This document shows positions 17,401-32,400 of a stretch of DNA of 64,000 bases, piece by piece. Every line of letters starts with the position of its first letter. Within the stretch, counting starts at the first letter, position 1. The translations under genes were made by a program, and so were the position numbers. The stretch comes from Kryptolebias marmoratus (Eukaryota; Chordata; Actinopteri; Cyprinodontiformes; Rivulidae): the NCBI RefSeq assembly GCF_001649575.2, contig NC_051450.1, forward strand, positions 12,793,508 through 12,857,507. Reading direction: 5' to 3'. The notes beneath the pieces are model-generated. The model was not told the origin of the DNA, did not search any database, and saw only the letters and a program-made list of their open reading frames with translations.

Positions 17401-20400
17401 GAAAGACTCTGTCCCCTGTCCCAGCGGGTTTAGTGGGGTCTGCTGCTCGGCCTTGGTAGCGTGAGACATACAAACAGCACAAACAGCGCTGAGCTCTGAT
17501 TTGTTGCTGCTTGGGAGGTGGGGTCAGGGCGTGGATGGAGATTTAAGAATCATGTGTTCGTGTCAACACAACAAAACATCTATTCGGAGGTTTGCTGACT
17601 GGGTTAAACTCGATCCCAAAGGCTAGTCCCACAAACCCCTCATTATATTACGACACTGCTTATCCCCGCACTCTTCTTGCTGACATGTTTTTCAGCGCGA
17701 TTTGACAAGCTTGGTTCACCACCGGCAGGAAAAACGCCACTTAAAGTATCAAGTGAACTGCCGCAACGTCAAACATAACCTATAATCTTCGACGCATTAA
17801 ACCCCCACATAAACAAATTTCATCATACAGCGCAGCAGCGTCATTATTTCCTGCCAAGATCTATTAAATCAGATGAAGCTGGTAGAGACTCTTGTGAATA
17901 GTTGTGGATTTACGATTTAATTAAAGATGTGACGGAGGAGATTTTTCCAAATGTGACACAATGTTCATTTAATTCAATTAAATGCCATTATTGTGTCTAT
18001 TTTCAGGACACGGTCGTAAAATGGCAGTGAAAAGAATCTGATCTTTGTTAGCACCTTACTGTGTGGGGTTAGCATGTTCTCCTTGCGTCTCAAAATAAAA
18101 ACAACAAAACAATCCTGTCAAATTAGAGTTAACAGGAATTGAAGCTTTTCTGGATGTGCGCAAACCCGAAACTCTCTTTATTTCAGATGGTGACAAAGCT
18201 CGATTAACTACAAACTCTTTAATTATCTGTGAACTTTAATTTACAAGCCGAAAATATCACTGAGCGTAATTATTCTAGCCCACATTTGTGCTCGTCTTTC
18301 ACCGAGAGTTGGCCGGGATTCAGGTCCATCATAATAGGAGCAAAAACAATCTCAGTCCCTCTGCAGAAGACTCTTTGTTGTCAAGGATTTGTACAGTAAA
18401 AAAAAAAAAAGTAATAATAATTGGAAAATGTTGGTATACTGGTGCATCAGATATGTATATATAAACCTTTCAGAACTGAAGATGCTGTATAAATTTAACA
18501 AACTGCTGTGGTTTTATAGAAGTAAAACAGGAAATTTTACCATCTGGGCTTTGTCATTTAACGTGTTCATTTTAAAATATAACTATGCAGCAATTAATTT
18601 GTATTTTAATAAAAACGGATGCACTATTTTCTGTGCCGATCTGAAATTTGCAAGGGTTAAATCTCAGTCCGACAGCTCTTTCAGTCCGAAAATGTAAATG
18701 AAAGGCTCTTTGTCTGACGGTGTGTGGGTTCGATCCTTACCACGACAAAGAGCTTTGTCTGTTACAAAAGTAGCACTGCTTCGACCGAATGTCTTCCCAC
18801 ACCTCATGCCTCGACGATGAGCCAATTTGCGGCGCTGCATTAATTTTTAATAACTACATCTGGAGCAGCGACGGCTACACCCAGGTGATAACGAGAATAC
18901 GCGCCGCGCAGGGATGCTGCATGGAAATCAGCCCCTTTTCTTCCTCTTGCTTTGTGCTCTCGCCTGCAGTGATTCTTCTGCCATCAATGAGGAGGAGGAT
19001 CAAAGTGTTGCTCTGAATTGTTCGGGAAAACGCAAAAAGGCAGAGTCTGTATGGATGTGAGAACGCTAAAAAACAGGCGTATCCTCTTCAGTTCAAGCAT
19101 CCTGTTAGTTGCTAGAAATCAACAAGGTTTATTTTTCCATCACGACTGACAGATCATTATTACAGCACGAAGAAACAGCCCAAACTACGGGTTGTGGAGG
19201 CTCGTTATACCTGCAGAAACACATTTAGGGTATATAGAGTTAAATGTGAACTCAATGTGCTGCAACTACAGTAATTCTAGCTGTCTATAATCCTGACATT
19301 ATGACCGAAAATATAAGCTTTGTGAGGTTAAAGAAGTCTCAGTTGGCACTTGTTCCAGATATTATGAAAATCTCAAGCCAGAAATATGAAAATGTACATA
19401 TGTTTTTGATAACCTGAAAAGAATAATGCCTCAGGCCACGCTGGTAAGAGATGGGAAGGAGGAAAAAAAAAAGCATCCTTTAATCCTACAATTATTAAAC
19501 TTTCCTTTCCTCTCAAAATCAACTTCCTAAACTCTACACAACCCCATCAAAACAGCAAATAATATTGTGATTAGCAAACTAAATTTGATGTTTAAAAAAA
19601 AAATGGAGCATACCTTCAGTATGAAAACATGATTTAGGATTAAAGGCCTATCAGTCCTTGGAGGAATGCATGTCACCCGCTGCCTTTCCAGAGTTTTCAA
19701 CCAAGACCATTTTATGATGAGAAGTGGTGTTTTAGCTGTTTTGGTCAAACCTTGAAGCTGATCTGCAGTATATGATATTGTGAGATCTCACTTGTGTGTT
19801 GAGGATGACTCTCAGCTACTACCACACCACACACAGACACAAGCAAAAACATTACTGCCTGCCTTCTATCGACAGGTGGTAAGCAGGAATCAGATTAAGA
19901 ATGTATGTAATGTAATTTGCAAGCAGGTACCAAATATAACTAAAGATCAAATGGTTTATTAGTTTTAATTATCAAGCTGTAAATCGTCAACAGACTTACA
20001 ATAAAATAATTGAAAAATTTAACAATGTAAGGTAAAAAATAATCATTGGAATCGGCTCAAAAGACTCCAGTCGGTGCAAAAGCGTTAATCTAAAAAATGT
20101 TGTCGATAATGGGTTGATGAGCAGACACACCATCAGCATCATTAACACCTCCTTCCTGTCCCCGTCTTCCCTCCGAGCGCTGACCGTCTGCTGACCTGCG
20201 CCCGCCGTGCACGCTGTCTCCACATATCTGTCTGTGTCGCCCCGGGATCCCACATGCGAGCTCATAATCAGGTCAGCGCCTCAGATAGTGCTCTTCCTCT
20301 GAGGCACGATTCCCAGTGACCACAGTTCAATCAGACAAAACCATGTTTGGTCCCTAATATCCAGAGTTATCTCAGACTTCTCAGAGCACAGAAAAGGTTG

Positions 20401-23400
20401 GTTTTTTTTTTTTTTTTGGAGTCACATAAGGTCAGACAGGCTCACAAGGGCACATCAGACAGATCAGCCCTCATCACGTCTCACTTTTTCATTTTCTCAT
20501 GGCGCAGAGGAGGCCTCCCTCTGAGAGGAATGTCTGAACAGGGCGGATGGATACGGAGCTGCAGCAAAAACACAGATAAAGCGCAGTCGAAACAAGCTGA
20601 CGTGGAGCAGAATTTAATGCCCCATTATGCTACAAAAACAAACCATTTTAACAAAAAGCTTGGATTCAGTCAGCTTACAAACCTGGCTAGTCTTGTTCAG
20701 TCACCTCTTTACAAAATCTATAAATGTCTGATTTCTGTAAACACCTTTGCTCGGGAAATTGTCTGTGTCATGTTTCAGTCTGTGCCAGAGATTACACCAT
20801 CCAAGCTGCCCTCTTCCCTTTTGTGAAAGTGACAAAGCTCAGATTTATGAAGCCGGAGGGAGACGGAGACGGCTCTCAGGATGTGAGAAGCAGACCTCAC
20901 TCAGACGTGACGGGCATAGGAAGTGCCGGGCAGCCTCGTTACGTAAGGCTTTTATTCTCCTGCAAGAAAACCCCCCAACGATTACTTCTACCTGCAGGAC
21001 AGAGGTGGTGCATTTTTCAATGTTGCATAAAATGAGCTGAGCCGAGCCAGGGGGGCTCCAAACTGTTTTTAGCGGGGAAAAACCTACTAACAGGAGGCAC
21101 GCTTATATAACTTATTTTGTGCGATGAGAAGCCCGAAAGCAACTGAATCCAGAGTCAATTTGCATCTTCAAAGAAACAGAGACTGAGTGAAAGTATTTTA
21201 TATACATTAGCGTATAAAGGAGGCAGAAGATGACAGGTTGAAACATTTTTAGTAAGAAGCACGGCAAAGCGAAGTAAATCTATGTCAGAACATAAAGCAG
21301 CACAAAGCAGGGTTCTGAGCCGGGTGGGTTGGACATAAAGACACCGTTCAGAGCTACAAATAAAAGCTCTCCAAAGAGCCTGCTGTCACTCTGAACAGAA
21401 CTCTGTTCGTGACAAACCCCATGAACTTTCTTGCAGGAACTGACTCGGTGAGCTGAAAAAAGCCCCATTTTCCTCCAAACAGCACACACACCTATGTAAA
21501 TCAGCATTCCTGTGTCGAAGCAGGGGCAAGGTCAAAGAACCTGGAGGCCATTTTTGCTCGCTCGTACCTGCAGTTTCTATCTGACACTCTCAAGACAGAC
21601 AAGAGAGAAAACCCTCCGGACAAACTGAAAAAGCAAAAAGGTGCTCAGACAAAAAGGTATGTTTAGAAAACAAAAACACAACTGCATTCAGGGCTGAGAT
21701 ACACATCTGGGCCTTAGCGCAGCGTGAAGGATATGAGTATCAGCTGCTATGTGATAAACACGTGAGCCTGCATCGTGGCTCAGAGGCTAAACTATCATCT
21801 GCTGACGGCTCGGTGAGAGCAGAGGCATCATGGGAGAAATCATACACCACCTTAATCATCAGGTTCAAGTCTTCTTTACTGTGAGAGGTAAAAACTGCAT
21901 TGTGCAGCAAAATAAACCACCAGTGTTCACTACGATAGTCATTTTTAACTATAGAGTTAATGAAGTCATTTATCATTTAGATACTCCTTGTTACACTGGA
22001 ACATCATCCTAATGAATTTTGGGTGAATATACAATGAAAAAAGTGAAATGCCACTAATTAAAAACTGAGTTTTTTGATCAAAATTTAATTCCAAAGGTTT
22101 CTAAATAAATTTTATGAAAAAACAAAGGGTTGCTCAGATTTCTAATGTGGGATGGAGGGTCTTTTTTTCACAAAAACTGCTTGTTGGTTATAAGTAATCT
22201 TACCATAAGTGCAAAAGTTAAACTCCTGCTTGTCAAATTCTGCAGCAAACAGTAAATCTAACAATTGTGCAAAATGAATCTGTTTAGCAGAACCAGGGAG
22301 CAGCGTGTCGCCTTTCAAGAGTGGAGCTTTAACGTAATAGAGCAGAATTAAATGAGCAGGCTTGAAGCAATGCAGTCAAAAATCTGTTCTTGTGATTTCA
22401 CATTTTCCAGGTTTTTATTTCTGTCCAAATACGGCACTGGGATGGAAACTGGAGAGTTTAAAAGTTTCAGCACCTTCAGTGCAGCGAGGTGTGCCGACAC
22501 TGAAGTCAGCAAATCCCCCAACCTGTAATTTCTTACTTTTCTTACTTGTCTCTCGTTATGTTCTTGAAATAACAAAGATAGAACCTTTTAGTGTAACTTC
22601 AAACCACAAGCATTTATGATAGATTAGCCATAATTACGTATATATCTGCTTATTTTCACACATGACTTCATGTGATAAAACTGTTTTACTATAAAAGATT
22701 TTTTTCTGCAGCAAGGGCACAATTCACCACCCTGGAGGTCAGCAAGATTTATACTGAGTCATAAATGTTTAAAATCCCCGAGTCATCAGCAGCTTCTTTC
22801 TCTTTTTTATTACAGGGACCGATGGACCAAAGGTGGATTAAACCCTGCAGGATCAAACCTGTTTGGATTTTCTGATTGGGAAAATGTTAAACGAGTAAAT
22901 GCTCCTCTATTGGCTCAGATCATTTTTTATTTGTGGTCAAAAGAGTGAGGCAAACTTGCCTTTTTTAATCAAATACTTCATGATTTTTCTACCAGTGCCC
23001 TTCTACTCTATATGAGTTTAAATGTTGCGCAGCTTTAACTCCTTTTTAATTTTCAGCTGTATAGTTTTAGGAATGACACTGGGGTAGAAGGATGAGTCAA
23101 ATGTGAGCACTCTAAGTAAGAAGTTCCTCCCCATTTACAAAACAGTGAAATGTCCTTCTTCACTACAATTAAAAGTGATAAATTCAGAAGAAATAAAAGC
23201 AGTTGCCAGTCAGGGAACCATAGCAGAATCCACCTAGTCACAATACAGGCTCTGCAAAAGTAAATACCAGACAAAAGTTATGCGGGTTTCTGTTTTGTTG
23301 TGTTTCTTGTGCAAAGGCTTAATGACGTCTGTGAGATTTAGTGACGTTTACTCCGTTGCAGGGGACGGTCCAGTTCCTTTCCACTGCAGACTGAGCGATC

Positions 23401-26400
23401 GCGACTAACTCAGGAAGCAATAAAGTCTGCTCATTAAATCCGAGCTCTGTATTTACTGGCCACAGGAAAGCTGCAGTTTCTTTCACCAGTGAGAGTTTGG
23501 GACGCAGCCACTTTTTTTGCATTCAGGAACTTGTCAACTAAAGTTTATGAGCGTCCACATTTTAGGAGCAGTAGACGCCGGGGTCAGGCTGCTGATTTAA
23601 TAGTCTGAAAATAAAATTAAATCAGCCACTTTTTCACAAATAATAATGTTCTCATTAAACTAAATGGGCTTCTAGGTTAAAGTGTTTTAGTTTCAAATTC
23701 AAACCAGCAGTATATCTTAAAAAAAGAAAACAACCTCTGCAGCTCACTCTTGAGAAGCTGCTAAAGTTCTCCATAAACCAGGCTAATTTCAGCCCACTGG
23801 ATTACTCAATTCGTGCTTGTAAATCCCCACAAACACACACTTCCTTCTTTTTTTTTACTACAAGCCAGCAGCAGAAAAACATGTGAGCCTCCTCTGCCAC
23901 ACCTTCCCAGCAGGGGAAAGAGGTGACTCCAGGTAAAAGACCTGACAAAGGGTTATGGCGTCTGACTGAGCAGCTGCAGGGCTCTGAGCTCCGACCAATA
24001 TACCCTACATTTAGATATCTAGACCACTGCTAATATATTTTTTGTACGAGCAAACTCTCTGGGATTCAATTCAACCTGCCAAGATGCCGAGTAAACACAA
24101 ATTAAAAACGAAAACTACCAGCAAAGAGGGATCCGAAGGCGAGGCTAGCAGCGAAGTGGAAACCGAGCACATGGAGGAAGCTAACGCTAGCTCCCGGACT
24201 TCTGAAGCTAACCTCCTGGAAGCAATTCAAGCCTTGAAAACTCACTTTACCACGCAACTACAGGAAATTATAACTTCGAATCAAGAAATTAAAGACACAA
24301 TTGGAGTATTCCTCGAGAGGCTTACCTCTGCAGAATCCCGCATTAGTAACCTGGAGGACGGCGTCGCCTCGTTAACAGGCAAAGAAACATCCATACAAAA
24401 GAAAATCCAGGATCTCGCTTTGAAGGTAGACGAGCTTGAAAACAGAAGCCGGAGATCCAACTTGAGACTCGTGGGTTTACCCGAAAAGACAGAACAAGGG
24501 GACACCGCTGCTTTTCTGCAGATCTGGCTGATAGAGGTCCTGGGACGGGACGCGTTTCCATCCCCCCCCATTATCGAGCGGGCCCACAGGCTGCAGGGCC
24601 AGAGTGTTCCAGGCGGCCCGCCACGCGTGATCATCATGAAATTCTTAAACTATCAAGACAAGATGAGGGTGATGACTGCAGCCCGTCTGAAAGGAAAGGT
24701 GATGTACAACGGCCGCCATGTGATGTTCTTCCCTGACCTATCCGCGGAGGTGGTGAAACAACGGAAACAATACGACCAGGTGAAACAACAACTCCGTAAT
24801 CTAAATATAAACTTTGGGCTGATATTCCCAGCAAAGATGAGGATTTTCCAACGCGGCAATCGCTTCCTCTTCCACACGCCAACGGAGGTGGAGGAATTTA
24901 TACAGAAAGCAAGACAACAAACTGACGGGTAACCACACTTACACGCTTGATGGCGTAAGCAAGGTTTAATAAGGATCAATATTTCATTTGATCGGTGATC
25001 CTGGACAATACACATTTCGACTAAGTCTCTCCCTCATAGCGGTGGGGAATAATTCTTGGTTACAATGGTCGGGGTTCGCAGTTTAATGTTGTGGTGCGAG
25101 TTGTTTAAGCAGACGTTTTTTCTGCTCCTGTTTTTCTAGGATCAGTAGCATAGCCAAGTCACAGAATAGAGGGGGAAGGGAGTAGGAGATTCCCACTGGT
25201 GGGAAATCTCAGGAAAGTCTTTTGTGTTTGTAAATGTTCAATGTTTTCAAGGTGCAATGTTCTACAAGTTGTAAATTGCAAGTTCGTACAGTTGAGACAA
25301 AAAACAGAAAGAGATGATATATTGACATTAAGCAAATGAGTACGGAGTCCGTTGTTGATGTGATCTCCTGGAATGTAAGAGGCCTTAGGAAATTGATCAA
25401 ACTCAAAAAAGTAATGAATAGACTTAAACAATACCATCCAAAACTGGTTTTTATCCAAGAAACACACTTACTTACAACCGAAGTTGCACGACTAAGAAGA
25501 AGATGGCCGGGTCAAATACTTTCTAGCTCATTTTCTCCACACTCTAGGGGTGTGGCAATTCTTATTCATAAATCTTTACCTGTTTGTATAAAAAAGACTA
25601 TCATAGATCCTGCTGGGAGATTCATAATAATCCAAGCCTCATTGATGAACCAAAACTTAATTTTGGTTAACCTGTATGGTCCTAATATAGATGACCCTGA
25701 TTTCTACAATAATTTGTTTCTCTCTATTACAGCTTTCCACGGTGATGTGATCTTTGGTGGAGATTTTAATTGTACGTTAGATCCGAATCTCGACCGATCA
25801 TCAGGTTTAGATTTGTCCCACCCTAAAAGTAGACGGGTTATTCAACATTTTATGTCTGAACTAAACTTAAGAGATATCTGGAGAGTACAGAATCCAACAA
25901 AGAAAGAATTTTCTTGCCACTCAACCACTCATAATAGCTATAGCCGTATAGATTACTTCCTAATTTCAAACTCCTTGGTTTCCAGAACTAAGAGTTGTGC
26001 CTACAAAAGCATATTGATCTCTGACCACTCACTATGCATGTTTAAATTTTCACCCATAATTGCGTTTAATCGTAATCCTATTTGGCGATTAAAACCCCAC
26101 TGGTTGCAAATTCCCAAATTTCTGAAATTTATTGAGATAAATATTGATGATTACTTCAGCCTTAATAAATCTGAGACTACAGCATCTATTAGATGGGAAG
26201 CCTTTAAGGCTTTTATACGGGGTCAGATGATAAGCTACACAAAAAATAAAACTAACAAAACTGTCATGGAAATGCTAAAACTTGAAGAACAAATAAAAGA
26301 GACTGAGCTTGAGTTAAATCTAAAGGGCTCTAAAGAAAAGCAACAAGAATTGCTAATACTGAGAGCAAAATATGACAAACTATCCACTAACAAAGCTTCA

Positions 26401-29400
26401 TCAGAGATATTCAGATTGAAACAATCCTACTATGATCAGGGAGAGAAGGCAGGAAAACTTCTAGCGTGGCGCATTAAGGCTTTGCAGAATGAGAGGGCAA
26501 TAAATGAAATTATATCTGAAAATGAAAATACTACTGATCCTCAAAAAATTAATGATCTCTTTAAAGATTATTACTCAAAATTATATACGTCTAAAGGGCA
26601 CATACCACAAGCATCACTTGACTCCTTTCTTAATTCTGTAAACATCCCCACACTTAGTGAAATAGCTAAATCGGATCTGGATATGCCAATATCTATAGGT
26701 GAACTCTCAAATGCAATAGACAAACTAAAATCAGGAAAATCACCTGGTCCAGATGGGATTCCTTTGGACCTATATAAAATATTTAAAAACAAATTACTGC
26801 AACCCCTCTATAATATGCTGTTGGAAAGTTATACCATTAAAGAATTACCTCCTTCCCTACGTAATGCAATCATAACAGTCCTACCTAAACCGGGAAAATC
26901 TCCCACTAGATGCGAATCCTTCCGACCAATCTCACTTATAAATTCTGATGCCAAAATAATATCTAAAGTTCTAGCAATCAGGCTTGAGAAATTTTTACCA
27001 TCCCTTTCTGACCCTGATCAGAACGGATTTATAAAGGGGCGGCAAGCGCATCACGGCATCCGTCGTGTGCTGAATATAATTCATGCTAAATATGAACACC
27101 CTGATACAGCTTTGCTTTCACTTGATGCAGAAAAAGCATTCGATAGAGTGGAACATAATTATCTCTACAAAGTTCTCTCTCAATTTGGTTTTGGTAGTTA
27201 TTTCATAAACTGGATTAAAATACTTTATAATAAACCCTCTGCCTCAGTTATAACTAATAACATTGTATCTAAGTCATTTAATCTCGGTAGGGGCACGCGT
27301 CAAGGTTGTCCCCTCTCGCCCCTCCTCTTTGTGCTGGGAATTGAGCCATTGGCTATTGCCATAAGGAATAATCAAAACATACATGGCGTCAGGATAAAAA
27401 ATATTGAATCTAAAATTGGATTATTTGCCGATGATATTATTTTAATGTTGTCCAATCTAAATTGCTCAATCCCCCAACTTCTCAAAACTATCAATGAGTT
27501 TAGTTATATTTCCGGTTATAAACTTAACGAATCTAAATCCGCCATCCTATTTTTAAAACAGGCTGAAAGAAATAATCCTCCAATTCATACAACATTTCAG
27601 GTGGCAAAAGAGAGCCTTACTTACTTAGGCATAAAGATTACTCCAAACATAGATGATCTGGTTCGGGCAAATTACACGCCGGTGGTTAATTCAATAATGG
27701 AATCGCTTGATAGATGGTCTACCTTGCCTATATCTATGATTGGCCGTATAAATATTCTCAAAATGATCGTTCTCCCTAAATTCTTATATCTTTTCCAGGC
27801 TATCCCCCTTAATCCTCCTGACGGTTTTTTTACAAAAATTCAAACAATCCTAAATAACTTCATTTGGAACAACAGACGAGCCCGATTACGGTTATCCTTA
27901 TTATATCTTCCATATGACAGAGGAGGGCTGGGTGTGCCAAATTTTAAGTGGTATTATTGGGCTGCTCAGCTCTCTAGTGCATCCTGCTGGTTTTCAGCAA
28001 CTGATCTGTCGTGGGTAAAAATAGAAAATATAAATGCCACTCCTTTATCCCTAAATTCATATCTATACTCAAGGAAATGCAAAGAGTTATTAAAAAATAC
28101 TTCCAACCCATTTGTTAAAAATACTATCCGAGTATGGTATGATGCTCATAAATTCAAAAATGAAATGCTAACACTATCCCAATTCTCCCCGATCTGGGGC
28201 AATATGTCATTTGAACCAGGTAGGAAAGACATGGGCTTTAAAACATGGTTTGCTAAAGGTTTATGCAAAATCTCAGATTTATTTGATAAAGGGATTATGA
28301 TGAGGTTTGAAGATTTGAAACAAAAATTTGACATTCCAACTAAACATTTTTTTAAGTTTTTGCAAATCAGAAGTTTTGTCATGGGTACTCAAAAGTCTCT
28401 AACATTGCCTACTCTTACTTCTATAGAAGAATTGGCAACAAATGACCATTTGAAGAAGGGCCTAATATCCCGCTTTTATAACATCATCAAAGACAGCTCC
28501 CAGACATCCTCAGAGCACAAACGACTGGCTTGGTGTGAAGACTTGAAATGTAACATATCAGTAGAAGAATGGCAGAGGGCCTGTCTGAAGGCACAGACAC
28601 AATCTATTAATACTCAATTTAAATTAATCCAATACAAATGGTTGATGAGAACATATGTTACTCCAACATTACTAAATAAATTTAATTCCAACATCCCGGA
28701 TACATGTGCTAAATGTGGAGATAAAGGCAGTTTGATTCACTGCCTTTGGGAATGTCCTGAGATTCGGAAATTTTGGAAGGAGGTTTTGGATAAAATTTCA
28801 CTTATCATTGGTATTGATCTCAATCTCTGTCCTAGGTTGTGTGTCTTAGGAATTTTTCCTGCTCAAACTCAAATAAGCAAGGTCGATCAAAAGTCCATAA
28901 TTTATTGTTTGGTGCAGGCTAAGTATAGTATAGCCAGGTCCTGGAAATCTGTAACCAGACCCCAACTAAAAACTTGGATGTCTGCATTATCAAGCTCTCT
29001 TGCCTTGGAGAAACTCACCTTTATGATTAAGGGTAAATACTATGTGTTCCAAAAGATATGGGAAAAGTTTTTGCTATTCTTGGAAAATTTAAATACTCAT
29101 AATGAGGATTGACTGAATGTACTCTGGCTAATTTTGATTATGTTTATTATTCTTATAATGACTGTAAATCTGTTATCTTCATGTTAATTCCAAATGTATG
29201 AAACTTAAACATTGACGTCGGGATGCCTAGAACCAGGGAGGACGTTGCCTTCACCTCATTCCTGTGGACTGTGATTAAATCTCTTGGACTAAGTCTCTAC
29301 ATACTCCCCTGAGATATCAATCTTAAAATATTTTGTCTCACTGTAATCAACTAATGCTGGTCACCTTGAATGTTTAAATTGTTAATGTGTTTTCTTTTCT

Positions 29401-32400
29401 TTTAGTTTTGTTAAGTGTTTTGTGCACTTGTGAGTTATTTGTCTGTATGTCTCTTTGAATTGTAAAAGACAATAAACAGATTGTGAAAAAAAAAAAAAAA
29501 GACCTGACAAACATTGGAAAGCCTTGTTGAGTATATGTCACAGCAGCTAAAATGCTTGCATCGAGGGAAGCATAGCAGCAAGCTTGTGCACACTGAAGCT
29601 GACTCACAATGTGGCCATTACTGAAGGCAGGAAAGCAACATCTGAAGTTCCTTCCCTGCAGCTTTTGCTGCGTTTATAGACAATTAATTAACCACGTGGC
29701 TGATATTGAGCTTTGGAAGAGGGCTGCATGTGGAGAAACGGAGCTGAAGGACAGTAGATAATGTGTTCGTCCTGTGGCTTTTGTTTTCCAGTGGGACGAG
29801 GCTGAGAAAGACAGAGTCAGCCTGAGTCGGCTGTCGGCGTGTTCAAACAAGGTAAACAGGCAGAAGACAGCAAGCTGCTCTTTTTCTTTTTATGCTGTTA
29901 CGCAACAATACAGGCCGAGGTAAAGAGGAGTGTCTAGTGACTGTTTATCCTCTCCTCAGCTACCTGTTCACGCTTTCTGCACAAGAAATAAACTACTGTT
30001 ATGTATGCTGTTATCATGAGTGTAGAGCCACCCAAAGAGGAATTAAAAATGCCACAATTCAAACGTAGGACTCAGGTATAATTGGGATGAAGGAATTGGT
30101 TGAGTTTTAAGGTTTAATAAATACCAAAACTATACTTCAAAGTCAGTAAAGGTGAAAAGACAAAGCTGTCTATTACAGGAGTCAACCTATATTTTCTCCC
30201 TTAACAAAGCTGTAGGGAGAAGATTGCTTTTGCATTTTAAGCAAAAACAATGCTCAAATATTTAATCAATAATATTTAATTATTTAATCCTGTTTTATTG
30301 TTAAAAAATTACCACGATCACACAGTTGGGATGAAGAGTTCTGGTGAATTAAAGTTTTTACTCTCCTTCAAATCCTGCAGCTGAAAGACCGTCGAATGAA
30401 AAAGAGGCTTCAGGTGCGCAGACACGTCGGGAGTCTTTATATTCCTTAATTTTCAGTGGTGATCGATGTGGATGGGGACCTATTTTATCTACCCATCCAT
30501 CCATTTTCGAATATGTGAAAATCCCTACAGGAGGGGACGATCACCACAAATCTGGCTCCAGTGCGAGCTTACGATCACAGATTTGTTTTGACCATCAAGT
30601 TTAGCAATAAAAAAAAAAGTTGCATTCATTCTTTGCAGATTTAAACCAAACACTGGCTTTCTTCAAAGGTTGGCGATGGTATAATAGAAACCAAGGACCG
30701 CAGGATTTAGTCTGTCCAAATCAAAACAGCAATGAAAACACTGAACTTTACCACGGACGTGGGGTGAAACTAGGAGCAGAAAAACTGGAGATTATTAAGC
30801 TGCATTTACAATCGTGTCCAGCAGGATTTAACCAAATGCCGTGTGACTGAAAATGATGTTATTGTGAAGGAGCACCGTTTGTTTGCTTATGGGACAAGCT
30901 CTAAACTCGTCCCTGAAGAGTGACAGCTTAGACGAAATCTGTTAAGAAATAGTCATTCAGAATTAATTTAATATATCTCTGGGGTTGACACTGCAGCAGA
31001 ATGACTTTTTATTATTATTTGTATGAAAAACCAAGTTATTAGCAAAGCATAAACTCTATCAGTGATTTAATAAAGAGCTGTTTTTGTACACATTAATAGA
31101 GATTATTATGGCAGTTATTTCAAATTATTGTGATTACATGAGTAATTGTTAACCATGGCGGCCCTTTTTATCATCAATCGTACACAACTGTCTCACAGGA
31201 CCTATAATCCATAAATTCAAGATAACAAAACAGAGATGACAGTTCAGGCCCTTTTATTTATGCAGTACAGAGGAGGACAAACTTTGTTTTCTCAATGGTA
31301 ACTAAAGCCCTGATTATGGATGTGCAGCAGAGCAAGGGGGCCTTTTATTCCCCGACTCTATATTTAATTCATCAACCAACTCGCTGATTGATGGTTTCTG
31401 AGAAGCGCTTCTAATTCAGCCATGGAGCTCTCATCTCGCAGATATCTGCTTTACATTTTGCCCTCAAGATCTACATGAGCAACATATTCAAACTCTGGAT
31501 GCAAATGAGCTTTTATGTGACCGAACAGGAGCAGCAGCAGGCATTTTTATGTGTGTGTGAAAATCTGATTTTAGGCGGTAAAACGCAGCTTAGATGGTAT
31601 TTCTGCTCAAGAGTACGAGAATAATTGAGACCTTAAGTAGCAGCGCAGAGCTAAAGCTTAACTCGACTTGACGGTTTAACCCTAACTTGTTTGAGTATTT
31701 TACGCTGGACGGTGCGTTCACGCAAAATTAGTTTGCAGTGGCTGACATTGCTGAGTGATGAGTGAGTTATGTGCTGGGCCATTCCGTTTTTAGATTAGAC
31801 GGAGGAAAAAACATGAATAGAGCAAATAATTAGTATAAGTAAATACATCAGAGATAAAACATACAGGCTGAAAATTTAAATGTTAAAGCAAGTAAATGAC
31901 TTTTATCCACTTAATTAACATCATTGTAAGCATCTGTGCGCTGTTCTTCTGCAAGGCTAAGAGTACCCTTGCCCTTTAGATACTGAGATATCCTTGTTTG
32001 GTTTCAAAGGTCAAGATATGAGTTGTTGAAATGAGAGGAATGAGCACTCAGTTCTCTATCAGCTGCTCGACAAAGTGAAAAGGGCTTTTCTTTGACGCTG
32101 CAATCACGTGAAACTCCGCGTGAAACTCCACGTATTACTCCGCTCCTCGTTGACAGTTTAAACACAGATGTATGGTTTGTGAGACGTTTTTAAAGCTGAT
32201 ATTTACACACCTTCTTTGATAAGGGTCATATAGAGTGTAACGCCAGGGCAGCAGCGAGGAGGTGAAAAACATCAGGGGGTGGGTAGGATCATCACCCTGA
32301 ACATAAATGTGGTTTTAATTTTGATCTTTAAACTGTGCAACAGCACTTAATCATAAAGCAAATAAATGGTTTGATTTATTCACCCTTTAAAATGTATTTG

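Larger units (their letters stand above)
23950..29500 (+). mobile_element. Full-length L1-clade LINE retrotransposon
   Basis: The element is 5.55 kb. It begins GGGTTATGGCG, has a short leader, ORF1, a roughly 400-bp spacer, ORF2, a roughly 390-bp 3' UTR and a poly(A) tail. It is bounded by a perfect target-site duplication. Both ORFs are free of stops and frameshifts, and all expected catalytic residues are present. It lies antisense to NRBP2 inside its first intron. A perfect duplication plus intact frames means a recent insertion. Activity is inferred, not shown. Confidence 0.93.

Noticed and set aside
20347..20826. 159-codon plus-strand frame in NRBP2 intron 1
   Set aside because: Starts in a poly(T) run, has biased composition and no recognisable domain.
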